Shown here: positions 55,159-63,118 of the stretch, piece by piece
Layout of the letters: every line of letters begins with the position of its first letter
Position numbering within the stretch: position 1 is the stretch's first letter
Notes under the pieces: generated by a model
What the model was told of the DNA's origin: nothing
Database searches by the model: none
The model's input: only the letters and a program-made list of their open reading frames with translations
NCBI GenBank assembly: GCA_041910015.1
Contig: JAYRRR010000125.1
Coordinates: 1-64,000, forward strand
Reading direction: 5' to 3'
DNA length: 64,000 nt
DNA from: RPQJ01 sp041910015
GTDB lineage: Bacteria; Pseudomonadota; Gammaproteobacteria; Steroidobacterales; Steroidobacteraceae
Made by a program: the position numbers and the translations under genes

Positions 55159-56541
55159 GTGAATACCGCCAAGCCGAAGCTGCTCGTGGTGGAGGACGAC
55201 GAAGGGCTGCAGAAGCAGCTCCGCTGGTCGCTGGAAGACTATGATGTGCTGATCGCGTCGGACCGGCCGGGCGCGCTGGCGGCGCTGCGGCGCGCGGAGC
55301 CTCCCGTCGTGCTGCAGGACCTGGGCATTCCGCCCGATCCCGCGGGCGTCAGCGAGGGGTTCGCCACGCTGCAGGAGATCCTGCGTCTCGCGCCGCGCAC
55401 GAAGGTCATCGTCGTGACCGGCCAGCTCGACCGGCACCACGCGCTCCGGGCCATCGAACTCGGCGCCGTGGACTTCTTCGAAAAGCCCGTCGACGAGCAG
55501 GTCCTGCGTCTGGTCGTGGCCCGCGCGTTCTACATCCACGGCCTCGAGCAGCAAAACATGCTCCTGTCGCGGACGCAGGGGCCGGAGCCGCTGCTCGGCG
55601 TCGTTGGCGCGAGCGATGCGATGAGTCGCGTCTGCCGGACCATCGAGAAGGTCGCGCCGACGATGGCGACGGTGCTGCTGCTCGGCGAGAGTGGCACGGG
55701 CAAGGACGTGCTCGCGCGCGCGCTGCACGCCATGAGCCCGAGGCGCTCGGGCAGCTTCGTCGCGATCAATTGCGCCGCCATTCCGGAGACCCTGCTCGAA
55801 GCCGAGCTGTTCGGCTACGAGAAGGGCGCGTTCACCGGGGCGATCCGGCAGACGCTCGGCAAGTTCGAACTCGCCAACGGCGGCACGCTGTTCCTGGACG
55901 AGATCGGCGACATGCCACTCGCACTGCAGGCGAAGCTGCTGCGGTTCCTGCAGGACCGCACGCTCGAGCGCATCGGCGGGCGTGAGCGCATCGCGGTCGA
56001 CCTGCGCATAATCTGCGCGACGAACAAGAACCTGCAGGCCATGATCGAGCGCGGCGAGTTCCGCGAGGACCTCTTCTACCGGCTGAGCGAGGTGTCCGTG
56101 ACAATCCCGCCGCTGCGCGAGCGGGCGGGTGACGCCGGCATCATTGCCCAGAAGATCCTCGATGTCCGCGCGCGCGAGCATGGCCGGGCCGCGCGTTCGT
56201 TCACGTCGGATGCGCTCGCGGCGATCCAGGCCTATCCCTGGCCCGGCAACGTGCGGGAACTCGAAAACCGCATCAACGGTGCCGTGATCCTCGCCGAAGG
56301 CAAGCAGATCACCGCTGCCGACCTCGGCCTGCCGATGCCCGCGGACGGCGTGAGCTGGCTCAACCTGCGCGAAGTTCGCGCGCGCGCGGAGAGCGAGGCC
56401 GTACGGCAGGCACTGGCGCTCACTGAAGGCAACATCTCGCGGACCGCCGAGCTCCTCGGCGTCACCCGCCCGACGCTGTACGACGCGCTCGAGCGCCTGG
56501 GGTTGCGCGACGGCGATGGTGGCGAGCCTCCGGTGCACTGA
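55159..56541 (+). CDS. prsR: PrsR-type sigma54-dependent response regulator (PEP-CTERM system)
   Basis: 460 residues. The receiver domain (about 6-120) has Asp13/Asp14, phosphoacceptor Asp54 (VVLQDLGIP) and Lys109. The AAA+ domain has Walker A GESGTGKD at 176-183, the intact sigma54-contact loop GAFTGA at 223-228, Walker B LFLDE at 244-248 and arginine fingers in FREDLFYRL. A Fis-type helix-turn-helix closes the protein (NISRTAELLGVTRPTLYDAL). It is an active enhancer-binding protein by motif and the expected partner of PrsK. The GTG start is preceded by GGAGAGGA. Confidence 0.93.
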   Translation: MNTAKPKLLVVEDDEGLQKQLRWSLEDYDVLIASDRPGALAALRRAEPPVVLQDLGIPPDPAGVSEGFATLQEILRLAPRTKVIVVTGQLDRHHALRAIELGAVDFFEKPVDEQVLRLVVARAFYIHGLEQQNMLLSRTQGPEPLLGVVGASDAMSRVCRTIEKVAPTMATVLLLGESGTGKDVLARALHAMSPRRSGSFVAINCAAIPETLLEAELFGYEKGAFTGAIRQTLGKFELANGGTLFLDEIGDMPLALQAKLLRFLQDRTLERIGGRERIAVDLRIICATNKNLQAMIERGEFREDLFYRLSEVSVTIPPLRERAGDAGIIAQKILDVRAREHGRAARSFTSDALAAIQAYPWPGNVRELENRINGAVILAEGKQITAADLGLPMPADGVSWLNLREVRARAESEAVRQALALTEGNISRTAELLGVTRPTLYDALERLGLRDGDGGEPPVH

Positions 56542-56598
56542 GTCGGCTCGCCGGAAGGCATGCGTCGGACCGCCGCGGACAGGCGGTTCCGGACCGGC

Positions 56599-57297
56599 TC
56601 AGCCGATGGTCTTGGAGACCGGCATCGACGGCTCGCTCTCGACCCCGTTCGCCGCGACGGCGGACACGGTGAAGTACCACGTCGCCGCCGCCAACTGTTC
56701 GATGACCACGCTGGTCACCTGCGGGTTGGCGATGCGCACCTGCGCGTCCAGTGACGCAGGCTCCGTGCCGTAGCGCACGACGTAGCCACTGAGGTCGTCC
56801 ACGGGCGTGCCATCCTCGTTCAGGCTCGGCGCGCGCCACGACAGCGCGGCCGAGCCGAGGGTGGCGGCCTGCACGGTCACGCTGAATGCCGGCAGACTGC
56901 TGGTGGCGGTGCCGTCGCTCACCGAAATCCGGATATTGGAGTACACGCCGACGGTCGAGGCGGCGGGCGTGCCGGAAAGCGTGCCGGTCGCGGCGTCGAA
57001 CGACGCCCAGGCGGGCTTGTTGGCGATCGAGAACCGGAGCTGATCGCCGTCGGCGTCCGTGGCCGAGGGCAGGAAGCCGTAGGGCTTGTCGGTGCTCACC
57101 GCCGTGGCGGGACTGCCGGTGATGACCGGGGCGTTGTTGCCGGCCGGCGGCGTTGCGGGCGGAGGCGTGGCAACCGGAGGTGTCGGCGTCTGCCCGGTGT
57201 CGGCGGGCGCCTTCTTTCCCTCGTCGCCACATGCGCTCAACGACACGCAGGCGACGATCATGATCAACGAGCTGGCAAAGTGGCGAGTGACCGGCAT
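56599..57297 (-). CDS. Ig-like (He_PIG-like) plus fibronectin III-like lipoprotein, paralogue of the 54.2 kb protein
   Basis: 232 residues. A lipoprotein signal with lipobox LSAC (Cys23) and a Pro/Thr-rich linker (about 30-55) precede one putative-Ig domain (about 56-145: APVITGSPATAVSTDKPYGF ... FSIANKPAWASFDAATGTLSGTPAAST) and a fibronectin III-like domain (about 146-232: GSAALSWRAPSLNEDGTPVDDLSGYVVRYG). The two domains match the plus-strand gene at 54.2 kb nearly word for word in places, but this copy has one Ig repeat fewer and a lipid anchor. The ATG has GAGGG 7 bases upstream, placed in the riboswitch platform. It converges with prsR. Confidence 0.86.
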   Translation of the reverse strand: MPVTRHFASSLIMIVACVSLSACGDEGKKAPADTGQTPTPPVATPPPATPPAGNNAPVITGSPATAVSTDKPYGFLPSATDADGDQLRFSIANKPAWASFDAATGTLSGTPAASTVGVYSNIRISVSDGTATSSLPAFSVTVQAATLGSAALSWRAPSLNEDGTPVDDLSGYVVRYGTEPASLDAQVRIANPQVTSVVIEQLAAATWYFTVSAVAANGVESEPSMPVSKTIG

Positions 57298-57302
57298 TTC
57301 GT

Positions 57303-57338
57303 ACCCTCATCGAGCCGGTCCATCGGACATTCGAGGGT
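57303..57338 (-). promoter_or_regulatory. Possible ribosome-site-sequestering hairpin of the minus-strand riboswitch
   Basis: On the minus strand ACCCTC (57338-57333) can pair over six bases with GAGGGT (57308-57303), which contains the ribosome site of the lipoprotein gene. Just upstream a GCAGG-CGA-CCTGC hairpin follows the aptamer. Together they could form a translational switch. This is reading by eye, not a computed fold. Confidence 0.35.
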
Positions 57339-57374
57339 GCAGGTCGCCTGCGGTCCCGCGCGATGCGAGACACG

Positions 57375-57465
57375 TTCCGCTGGCAACCCCGCTATCCCTC
57401 GGCGTCGAGCCGCTGGACCGGAGGCTTTGCGTCCCCGCCTCGCGGCGGGTTTGCCTTTTTCAGAC
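57375..57465 (-). promoter_or_regulatory. Cyclic di-GMP-I (GEMM) riboswitch aptamer, minus strand
   Basis: On the minus strand the order is GGCAAACCC (57455-57447), a P2 hairpin CCCGCC-GCGA-GGCGGG with the same GCGA tetraloop, GACGCAAAGCC (57433-57423), TCCGG, a P3 arm with CGGC/GCCG, and GCGGGGTTGCC (57392-57382). It shares most conserved positions with the aptamer at 54.0 kb. It lies about 80 bases upstream of the minus-strand Ig-like lipoprotein. The 272-base gap 57298-57569 holds this leader and the end of the GlrR-like gene's neighbour region; I see no other gene. Confidence 0.9.
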
Positions 57466-57569
57466 GTGGGTGAGTCTTCGGGGAATCGCCAACCGTGGCA
57501 ACGCGAACTGCCGGAAATGCGCGCCATGTATCAGTTCGCGGACCGGTTCACGTCGGGCCGGCGCCGCGC

Positions 57570-58847
57570 TCATTCCTTGAATTCCTCGGGCCGCAGGTCG
57601 TGCTTGGTCAGCAGCTTGTAGAAGTCGGTGCGGTTGCGCCTGGCCATGCGCGCGGCCTGGCTCACGTTGCCCTGCGTGATCTGCAGCAACTGCACGAGGT
57701 AGCTGCGCGTGAACTCGTCCCGCGCCTCGTCGAAGCTCGGCAATTGTGTCGCCTGCCCCAGCGCGTCCTGCAACTGCTCGGGTGTGATGACCGCCCCTGC
57801 GCCGAGCGCCGCAACCTGACGCACGACCATGCGCAACTGGCGGACGTTGCCCGGCCACCTGGAGGTTGCGAGAGCCTCCATCGCCTCGGGCGACAGCGTG
57901 CGCCTGGCCTGGCCCGGGTTCTCGGAGGCGACGTCGTCCAGACACTGCGCGGCGAGCAGCGGAACGTCCTCGCGGCGCCGGCTGAGAGCCGGCAGGTCGA
58001 TGTGGACGGCGCTGACGAGTTCGAGCAGGGCGGTCACGAATCGCGGGTCGGCCGCCAGCTCGTCCGGTCGCTGGTCGCTCGTCGCCATGACGCGCATGTC
58101 GCGCGTGGCGCGGATCAGCTCGACGAGCCGTGTCTGCAGACCCGCGGGCAGGTCGTCAACGTTGCGCAGGAAAAGCGAGCCGCCGCCAGCGTCGCGCACC
58201 GCGGCGGCGAGACGGCCGTCGCCTGCGGTCTCGGCAGGATTGCCTTCCATTGCGCTGCAGTCGACGGAAACGAACGGCCCCTCGCGCCGGGCGCTCGCAC
58301 GATGGATCGCACGGGCGAGCAGTTCCTTGCCCGTGCCGGGTTCGCCGGTGATCAGCACGGAGGAGTCGGTCGCCGCAACCAGATGCGCCTTCGACAGACG
58401 GTCCTCCATGATCGGGCTGCGCGTGGCGAACTCGGTGCGCCAGTCCTCGGCGGTGTCCGCGAAACCGGAGGTCTTCAGCGCGCGGCGGACCTCCTCGAGC
58501 AGCTGTTCCTTTTCGACCGGCTTGGTCAGGAACGCGAAAGCGCCCGACTGCGTGGCCTTGACCGCGTCGGGAATCGTGCCGTGCGCGGTCAGCATGATCA
58601 CGTTGAGCCCGGGCCAGCGGCGCTGCAGTTCGCGCAGCAGCGTGATGCCGTCCATCTCGGCCATGCGCAGGTCCGTGATGACGAGGTCGGGGCGGAATCG
58701 CGCAATGACCGACAGCGCCTTCGCGGCGCTCTCGGCCGGCTCGACCTCGTACTTCTGCGAACGCAGGCGGATGGTCAGCAGGCGCAGCAGGCCCGGGTCG
58801 TCGTCGACGACCAGGATCTTCGGCGTGCGTCTGTTCGGTCGCGTCAC
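57570..58847 (-). CDS. glrR: GlrR/QseF-like response regulator with degenerate AAA+ domain
   Basis: 425 residues. The receiver domain is normal (Asp16/Asp17, phosphoacceptor Asp59, Lys109), and the C-terminal Fis-type helix-turn-helix region matches E. coli GlrR closely (QITQGNVSQAARMARRNRTDFYKLL). The central domain keeps Walker A (GEPGTGKE, 168-175) but not the rest. The ELFGH...GAFTGA loop is missing, replaced by a short EGNPAETAGDGRLAAA segment. Walker B reads LFLRN (225-229) instead of LFLDE, and the FREDLYYRL arginine-finger helix is absent. ATP hydrolysis and sigma54 contact are therefore unlikely. It is the last gene of glrK - lipoprotein - glrR. Confidence 0.9.
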   Translation of the reverse strand: MTRPNRRTPKILVVDDDPGLLRLLTIRLRSQKYEVEPAESAAKALSVIARFRPDLVITDLRMAEMDGITLLRELQRRWPGLNVIMLTAHGTIPDAVKATQSGAFAFLTKPVEKEQLLEEVRRALKTSGFADTAEDWRTEFATRSPIMEDRLSKAHLVAATDSSVLITGEPGTGKELLARAIHRASARREGPFVSVDCSAMEGNPAETAGDGRLAAAVRDAGGGSLFLRNVDDLPAGLQTRLVELIRATRDMRVMATSDQRPDELAADPRFVTALLELVSAVHIDLPALSRRREDVPLLAAQCLDDVASENPGQARRTLSPEAMEALATSRWPGNVRQLRMVVRQVAALGAGAVITPEQLQDALGQATQLPSFDEARDEFTRSYLVQLLQITQGNVSQAARMARRNRTDFYKLLTKHDLRPEEFKE

Positions 58848-58877
58848 TGGCTGCTCGCCTGTGTTCCTGCAGCCGCG

Positions 58878-59507
58878 CTACTGCGCTTCCGGCGGCGCGA
58901 GCGGCTTCTCCATCTCCGCCACGGCCTCGAGCTTGCGCTCGGCCTCGAGCAGCGCTTTCCGGAGGCGCTGGGTCTCCGTATTCAGTGCCGCGATGCGCTT
59001 GTCACTCTCCGCGGCGTCCGCGTGCCGTTCGCGCTCGGATTCCTCGTGCTGCCGCGCGAGGTCGGCGTACAGCGCGACCCGCGCGTCGAACTCGCGCAGC
59101 CAGGCGTTCGCGAGCGAGACCTCCAGCGGCCGCAGGTCGTTCTGCTCGGCCAGCAGTTCCGAGACGAGCCGTTTGGCCTCGATCGGGTTGCTGTCCGGAC
59201 GTCCGGCGGCCCCGAGCGCCAGCGCATGTTTCAGCCGGTTGGTGGCGGTCGGCGCCTGCTGCACGGCCGCCGCGAGTTCCGCCACGACCTCGTACTGTCG
59301 CGTCGCATCGCCGGGCGCGAGACGGTCGAAGATCTGGAGGTAGTCCTCAATGGCGACCTTCTTCGGCGCGCTTTCGGCCGTCACGCCCGCTGCGCCCTTG
59401 GGCGATGGAGCCGGCGGCGAGCCGGCGCAGGCGCCCACGGCCAACAGCAGCAGCACGGTCGCGGAACGGGAGACGACAGAGCGGAACGTGGCGGTCATGG
59501 TGTTCAT
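58878..59507 (-). CDS. Lipoprotein of the GlrK/GlrR operon (QseG-like position)
   Basis: 209 residues. Signal peptide with lipobox-like VGAC (about Cys27). An Ala/Pro-rich linker is followed by mostly helical sequence, with a coiled coil near the C terminus (about 150-200: RQHEESERERHADAAESDK ... RLRKALLEAERKLEAV). It sits between the kinase and the response regulator, as QseG/YfhG does between QseE and QseF in enterobacteria, so an outer-membrane partner that tunes the kinase is likely. Primary sequence similarity to QseG is weak by eye. The ATG overlaps the kinase stop (ATGA); ATG 59498 is an alternative. Confidence 0.7.
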   Translation of the reverse strand: MNTMTATFRSVVSRSATVLLLLAVGACAGSPPAPSPKGAAGVTAESAPKKVAIEDYLQIFDRLAPGDATRQYEVVAELAAAVQQAPTATNRLKHALALGAAGRPDSNPIEAKRLVSELLAEQNDLRPLEVSLANAWLREFDARVALYADLARQHEESERERHADAAESDKRIAALNTETQRLRKALLEAERKLEAVAEMEKPLAPPEAQ

Positions 59508-60982
59508 GATACAGGCGTCGGTGTTGTGGTTCCTGCGGCAGCTTCGCCCGCGACGGGCAGCGTCACGCGAAAGTGTGCGCCGGGGAATTCCTGGTCGACG
59601 ATCTCGATGGTGCCGCCGTGGGCGGTGACGAACTCCTGCACGACGGACAGGCCGATACCCGTGCCGCGAACGAGCCCGCCCTGCGGCGTGGCGCCTTGAT
59701 AGAACGCGTCGAAGATGCGCGCCCGTTCGTCCTCGGGAATGCCCGGACCGGTGTCGGCGACGTCGAAGATCAGTCGCTCGCCGGCATAGTCGAGGTGCGC
59801 ACGCAACGTGATCGTGCCGCCGTCGGGCGTGAACTTGACAGCGTTTGAAATCAGGTTGTCGAGGATCAGCCTGAGCTTCGCCCGGTCTGCATGGAGCGTC
59901 AGGTCGGGTACCTGCAGGTCGAGCCGCAGGCCGTGCACCTCGATGGGCAGGCGGTGCGTCTCGATCGCGCTCTTGACCAGCGGCAGCAGACGGATTTCGC
60001 CCGTTTCGAGCTCGCTGCGCCGGGCCTGCCACTCGCTGTACGACAGCAGGTTTTCGATCAGTCGCTGCAGCCGCAGGCTGTTGTCGCGCAGAATGCCAGC
60101 CACCTCACGCTGCTCGGCGCTCATGGATCCGACGGCACCCTCGATCAGCAGCTCCGTGCCTTCGCGGATGTTGGCGAGCGGCGTCTTGAGTTCGTGCGAC
60201 ATGTGGCGCAGGAACTTGTTGCGTTCTTCGGAGATCTCGAGCAGCCGCATGCGCAGCCACTCGAGCTGGCGGCCGAGCGCGCGCAGGTCCGTCGGGCCCC
60301 GCACGTCGACGGGCTCGTTGATGCGGCCGTGGCCGATGTTGCCGATCGCCGCGTCGAGCTGGCGGATCGGGCGGGTCAGGAAGACGGCGAAAAGCACGAT
60401 CAGGCCGAGCGTGACCGGCACGAGGGCCGCCGACTGCCAGTAGAGACGCCGGCGCACGTTCGCGGTCTCCGCCTGCAACTGCTTCAGCTCACGGTCCGTC
60501 TGTGCGCTCGCGAAGCCCGAAAGCTGACCGGCGTCGCGCGCGAGCTGGTTGAACACCTGCAGCGTGCGTCCAATCTCCGCCGGCGATCTCGAGTCCACCG
60601 CAACCGAGATGCGCTCGAGCGTGGCGCGCATGCGGTCGATGACCTCAGCGCGGCCGTCGCGCGTGCTCGGCAGGCCGCTGAAGCCGTCGAGCGTCGCCAC
60701 CAGCAGGTTGCGGTTCTGCCGGAACGTGTCGAGCAGCGCGGCGCGCGGAATGATCTGGTACAGTCGTACGGTGCGCTCGAGCGACGACACCTGCCGCACG
60801 AGCGCCTGGGTGTACTGCGTGGCGGCGACGCCGTTGATGACGAGCCGCTCGCTGGCCGCCGACAGCGTGCGCATTTCCACGGCGGCACTGATCGTCCCGA
60901 GCAGGGCGGGCAGGGCGACGATGACGAAGCCCAGCAGGATCAGGCCGGTGAGCGAACGCGGACGAAAGGAAGGGCGTGCCAT
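59504..60982 (-). CDS. glrK: GlrK/QseE-like sensor histidine kinase
   Basis: 492 residues. Two membrane helices (about 12-34 and 183-203) enclose a mostly helical periplasmic domain, then a HAMP domain (about 203-255). The HisKA core has His263 in FLRHMSHELKTPLANIREG, the N-box NLISNAVKF, ATP-lid DTGPGIP and GTGIGLSVV. It is the predicted phosphodonor of the adjacent GlrR-like protein. The ATG at 60982 is chosen because it begins the first membrane helix; the frame is open far upstream through srkA. It is divergent from srkA with only 45 bases between. Confidence 0.92.
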   Translation of the reverse strand: MARPSFRPRSLTGLILLGFVIVALPALLGTISAAVEMRTLSAASERLVINGVAATQYTQALVRQVSSLERTVRLYQIIPRAALLDTFRQNRNLLVATLDGFSGLPSTRDGRAEVIDRMRATLERISVAVDSRSPAEIGRTLQVFNQLARDAGQLSGFASAQTDRELKQLQAETANVRRRLYWQSAALVPVTLGLIVLFAVFLTRPIRQLDAAIGNIGHGRINEPVDVRGPTDLRALGRQLEWLRMRLLEISEERNKFLRHMSHELKTPLANIREGTELLIEGAVGSMSAEQREVAGILRDNSLRLQRLIENLLSYSEWQARRSELETGEIRLLPLVKSAIETHRLPIEVHGLRLDLQVPDLTLHADRAKLRLILDNLISNAVKFTPDGGTITLRAHLDYAGERLIFDVADTGPGIPEDERARIFDAFYQGATPQGGLVRGTGIGLSVVQEFVTAHGGTIEIVDQEFPGAHFRVTLPVAGEAAAGTTTPTPVS

Positions 60983-61015
60983 GAGTCGAGGCAGGAGCGT
61001 ACACCAGCTCTCGCG

Positions 61016-61021
61016 TAGAAT
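61016..61021 (+). promoter_or_regulatory. Candidate -10 element of srkA
   Basis: TAGAAT ends 6 bases before the srkA ATG, so a normal start site would fall on or next to the first codon, giving a leaderless or nearly leaderless mRNA. No -35 is evident. Confidence 0.3.
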
Positions 61022-61027
61022 GGCGGG

Positions 61028-62026
61028 ATGTCTCGCGCCGCGGCCTCGCTCCAGCCGTACGAATCGCTGACGCCCGACACGGTAATCGACGCCGTCGAGG
61101 CGCTCGGGCACCTGAGCGACGGCCGCATCCTCGCGCTGAACAGCTACGAGAACCGCGTCTATCAGGTCGGTCGCGAAGACGGCCCGCCGGTCGTGGTCAA
61201 GTTCTACCGGCCTGCGCGCTGGAGCACATCCGCGATCCTCGAGGAGCACGAGTACGCGCTCGAGCTGGCACACGCCGAGGTTCCCGTTGTCGCGCCTGAG
61301 GTGCGTCGCGGCCGCACACTGTTCGAGCACGAGGGCTTTCGTTACGCGGTCTACCCGCGCGCGGGCGGGCGCTGGCCGGAACTGGGCGCGCGTGCCGAAC
61401 GTGAATGGATGGGACGCTTCGTCGCGCGCATCCACGCCGTGGGACGAACCCGGCAGTTCCTGCACCGTGTGCGTCTCGACTGGCAGGCGATGGGGGGCGA
61501 CACCGTCGACCACCTGCTCGGCGCCGGCTGGATTCCCTCGCACCTGGAGGCCGCGTATGAATCGGTGGCGCACGATGCGCTCGAACTCGTCGCCCGGCGC
61601 TTCGACGACGCGCAACCGTACCGGGAGCTGCGTCTGCACGGCGACTGCCACCCCGGCAACGTGCTGTGGACCGACGACGGCCCGCATTTCGTCGATCTCG
61701 ACGACTGCATGACCGGCCCCGCCGTGCAGGACCTGTGGATGCTGATTTCCGGCCGGCCGGCCGAGATGCGGGCGCAGCTCGACGACATCCTCGCGGGCTA
61801 TGCGGAATTCGGCGACTTCGACCCGCACGAACTCATGCTGATCGAGCCGCTGCGCACGCTGCGGATCATCCACTACTCGGGCTGGCTCGCGCGCCGCTGG
61901 GACGATCCGGCCTTTCCGCGGGCGTTTCCGTGGTTCGAGGAGCCGAAGTACTGGGAGCAGCAAGTACTGAATCTGCGCGAGCAGGTCGCGGCGATGCAGG
62001 AAGACACGGTAGGATGGACGTCATGA
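61028..62026 (+). CDS. srkA: SrkA/YihE-type stress response serine/threonine kinase
   Basis: 332 residues, typical length of the YihE/RdoA family. It has an APH-like protein kinase fold: NSYENRVYQV as glycine-rich loop, VVKFYRPARWS with the phosphate-binding Lys, catalytic LHGDCHPGNVLW and FVDLDDCMTGPAVQDLWM as the Asp metal motif. FPWFEEPKYWEQQVLNLREQ at the C terminus is characteristic. The cytoplasmic kinase protects cells under envelope and oxidative stress in E. coli. It overlaps galE by 4 bases. Confidence 0.93.
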   Translation: MSRAAASLQPYESLTPDTVIDAVEALGHLSDGRILALNSYENRVYQVGREDGPPVVVKFYRPARWSTSAILEEHEYALELAHAEVPVVAPEVRRGRTLFEHEGFRYAVYPRAGGRWPELGARAEREWMGRFVARIHAVGRTRQFLHRVRLDWQAMGGDTVDHLLGAGWIPSHLEAAYESVAHDALELVARRFDDAQPYRELRLHGDCHPGNVLWTDDGPHFVDLDDCMTGPAVQDLWMLISGRPAEMRAQLDDILAGYAEFGDFDPHELMLIEPLRTLRIIHYSGWLARRWDDPAFPRAFPWFEEPKYWEQQVLNLREQVAAMQEDTVGWTS

Positions 62027-63033
62027 CCACGAATTCGAAGATCCTCGTGACCGGTGGCGCCGGTTACATTGGCAGCCACGTCGTCCGCCAGCTCGTCGAG
62101 CGCGGCGAAGACGTGGTCGTGCTCGACAACCTGTCGACCGGCTATCGCAGCGCCGTCCTGGACGCGGCGCTGGTCGTCGGCGACACCAGCGACCGCGAAC
62201 TCGTCGGGCGCGTACTCGCCGAGCATCGGGTCGACACGGTGCTGCATTTCGCTGCGCACACGATCGTGCCGGAGTCCGTGGCACAGCCGCTCAAATACTA
62301 CGGCAACAACACCTGTGCGACGCGCAATCTGCTCGAGCAGTGCGACCGCGCCGGCGTGCGGCGCTTCGTGTTTTCCTCGACGGCGGCCGTGTACGGCATT
62401 CCGGCCGAGGGCCTGGCGCGGGAAGATTCGCCGACGGCGCCGATCAACCCGTACGGGCTGTCCAAGCTCATGAGCGAGTGGATGCTGCGCGATCTTGCGG
62501 CGGCCTCGCAGAAGCTGCGCTATGTCGCGCTCCGGTACTTCAACGTGGCGGGCAGCGATCCGGGCGGTCGCATCGGACACAGCGCGCCGACGGCGACGTT
62601 GCTGGTCAAGGTCGGCTGCCAGGTGGCCGCCGGTGCGCGCGAGAACGTCTCGATCTTCGGCACGGACTACCCGACGCCGGACGGCACCGGCGTACGCGAC
62701 TACATCCACGTCGAGGACCTCGCCGCGGCCCACCTGAAGGCACTCGATTATCTGGCGCGAGGCGGCGCCTCGACGACGCTCAATTGCGGCTACGGTCACG
62801 GCTACAGCGTGCGCGAGGTGCTGAGGATGGTCGAGAAGGTCGCCGGGCGGCCGCTGGCGACGCTCGAAGGGCCGCGCCGCGCCGGCGATCCACCGTCGCT
62901 CGTGGCGCATGCCGAGCGCATCCGGCAGGTGCTCGGCTGGGAGCCGCGCCACGACGACCTCGAGCAGATCGTCCGTTCGCAGCTGCAATGGGAGTTCCGG
63001 CTGACGCGGGAACCGGAGCTGTTGCGCAACTGA
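62023..63033 (+). CDS. galE: UDP-glucose 4-epimerase
   Basis: 336 residues. NAD motif GGAGYIG is at about 10-16, with DNLSTG, the HFAAHTIVPESV segment, Ser/Thr in FSSTAAVYG and Tyr-x3-Lys in NPYGLSKLMSE. RYFNVAGSDPGGRIG and the GTDYPTPDGTGVRDYIHVEDLA block are diagnostic for GalE. Makes UDP-galactose from UDP-glucose. ATG 62023 overlaps the srkA stop (ATGA); ATG 62014 lies 9 bases upstream. The gene lies 12 kb from the polysaccharide locus but could serve it. Confidence 0.95.
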   Translation: MTTNSKILVTGGAGYIGSHVVRQLVERGEDVVVLDNLSTGYRSAVLDAALVVGDTSDRELVGRVLAEHRVDTVLHFAAHTIVPESVAQPLKYYGNNTCATRNLLEQCDRAGVRRFVFSSTAAVYGIPAEGLAREDSPTAPINPYGLSKLMSEWMLRDLAAASQKLRYVALRYFNVAGSDPGGRIGHSAPTATLLVKVGCQVAAGARENVSIFGTDYPTPDGTGVRDYIHVEDLAAAHLKALDYLARGGASTTLNCGYGHGYSVREVLRMVEKVAGRPLATLEGPRRAGDPPSLVAHAERIRQVLGWEPRHDDLEQIVRSQLQWEFRLTREPELLRN

Positions 63034-63048
63034 TGCGCTCCAGTCGCG

Positions 63049-63069
63049 CCGGACGGCGACGCCGTCCGG
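63049..63069 (+). terminator. Strong hairpin after galE, no T run
   Basis: CCGGACGGC - GAC - GCCGTCCGG is a perfect 9-bp stem with a 3-base loop, 15 bases after the galE stop. It lacks the T tract of an intrinsic terminator, so it may protect the mRNA 3' end or be a Rho-assisted end. Confidence 0.4.
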
Positions 63070-63118
63070 GCAAGTGCTATCCTTCGCGAACTTCGACTTC
63101 GACCGGCCGAACCGCGTG

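Noticed and set aside
57264..57527. Minus-strand open frame with KGKPAARRGRKASG
   Set aside because: False translation of the second GEMM riboswitch and its leader.
63049..63069. Hairpin after galE as a clear intrinsic terminator
   Set aside because: The stem is perfect but no T run follows, so it is listed only as a low-confidence terminator-like hairpin.
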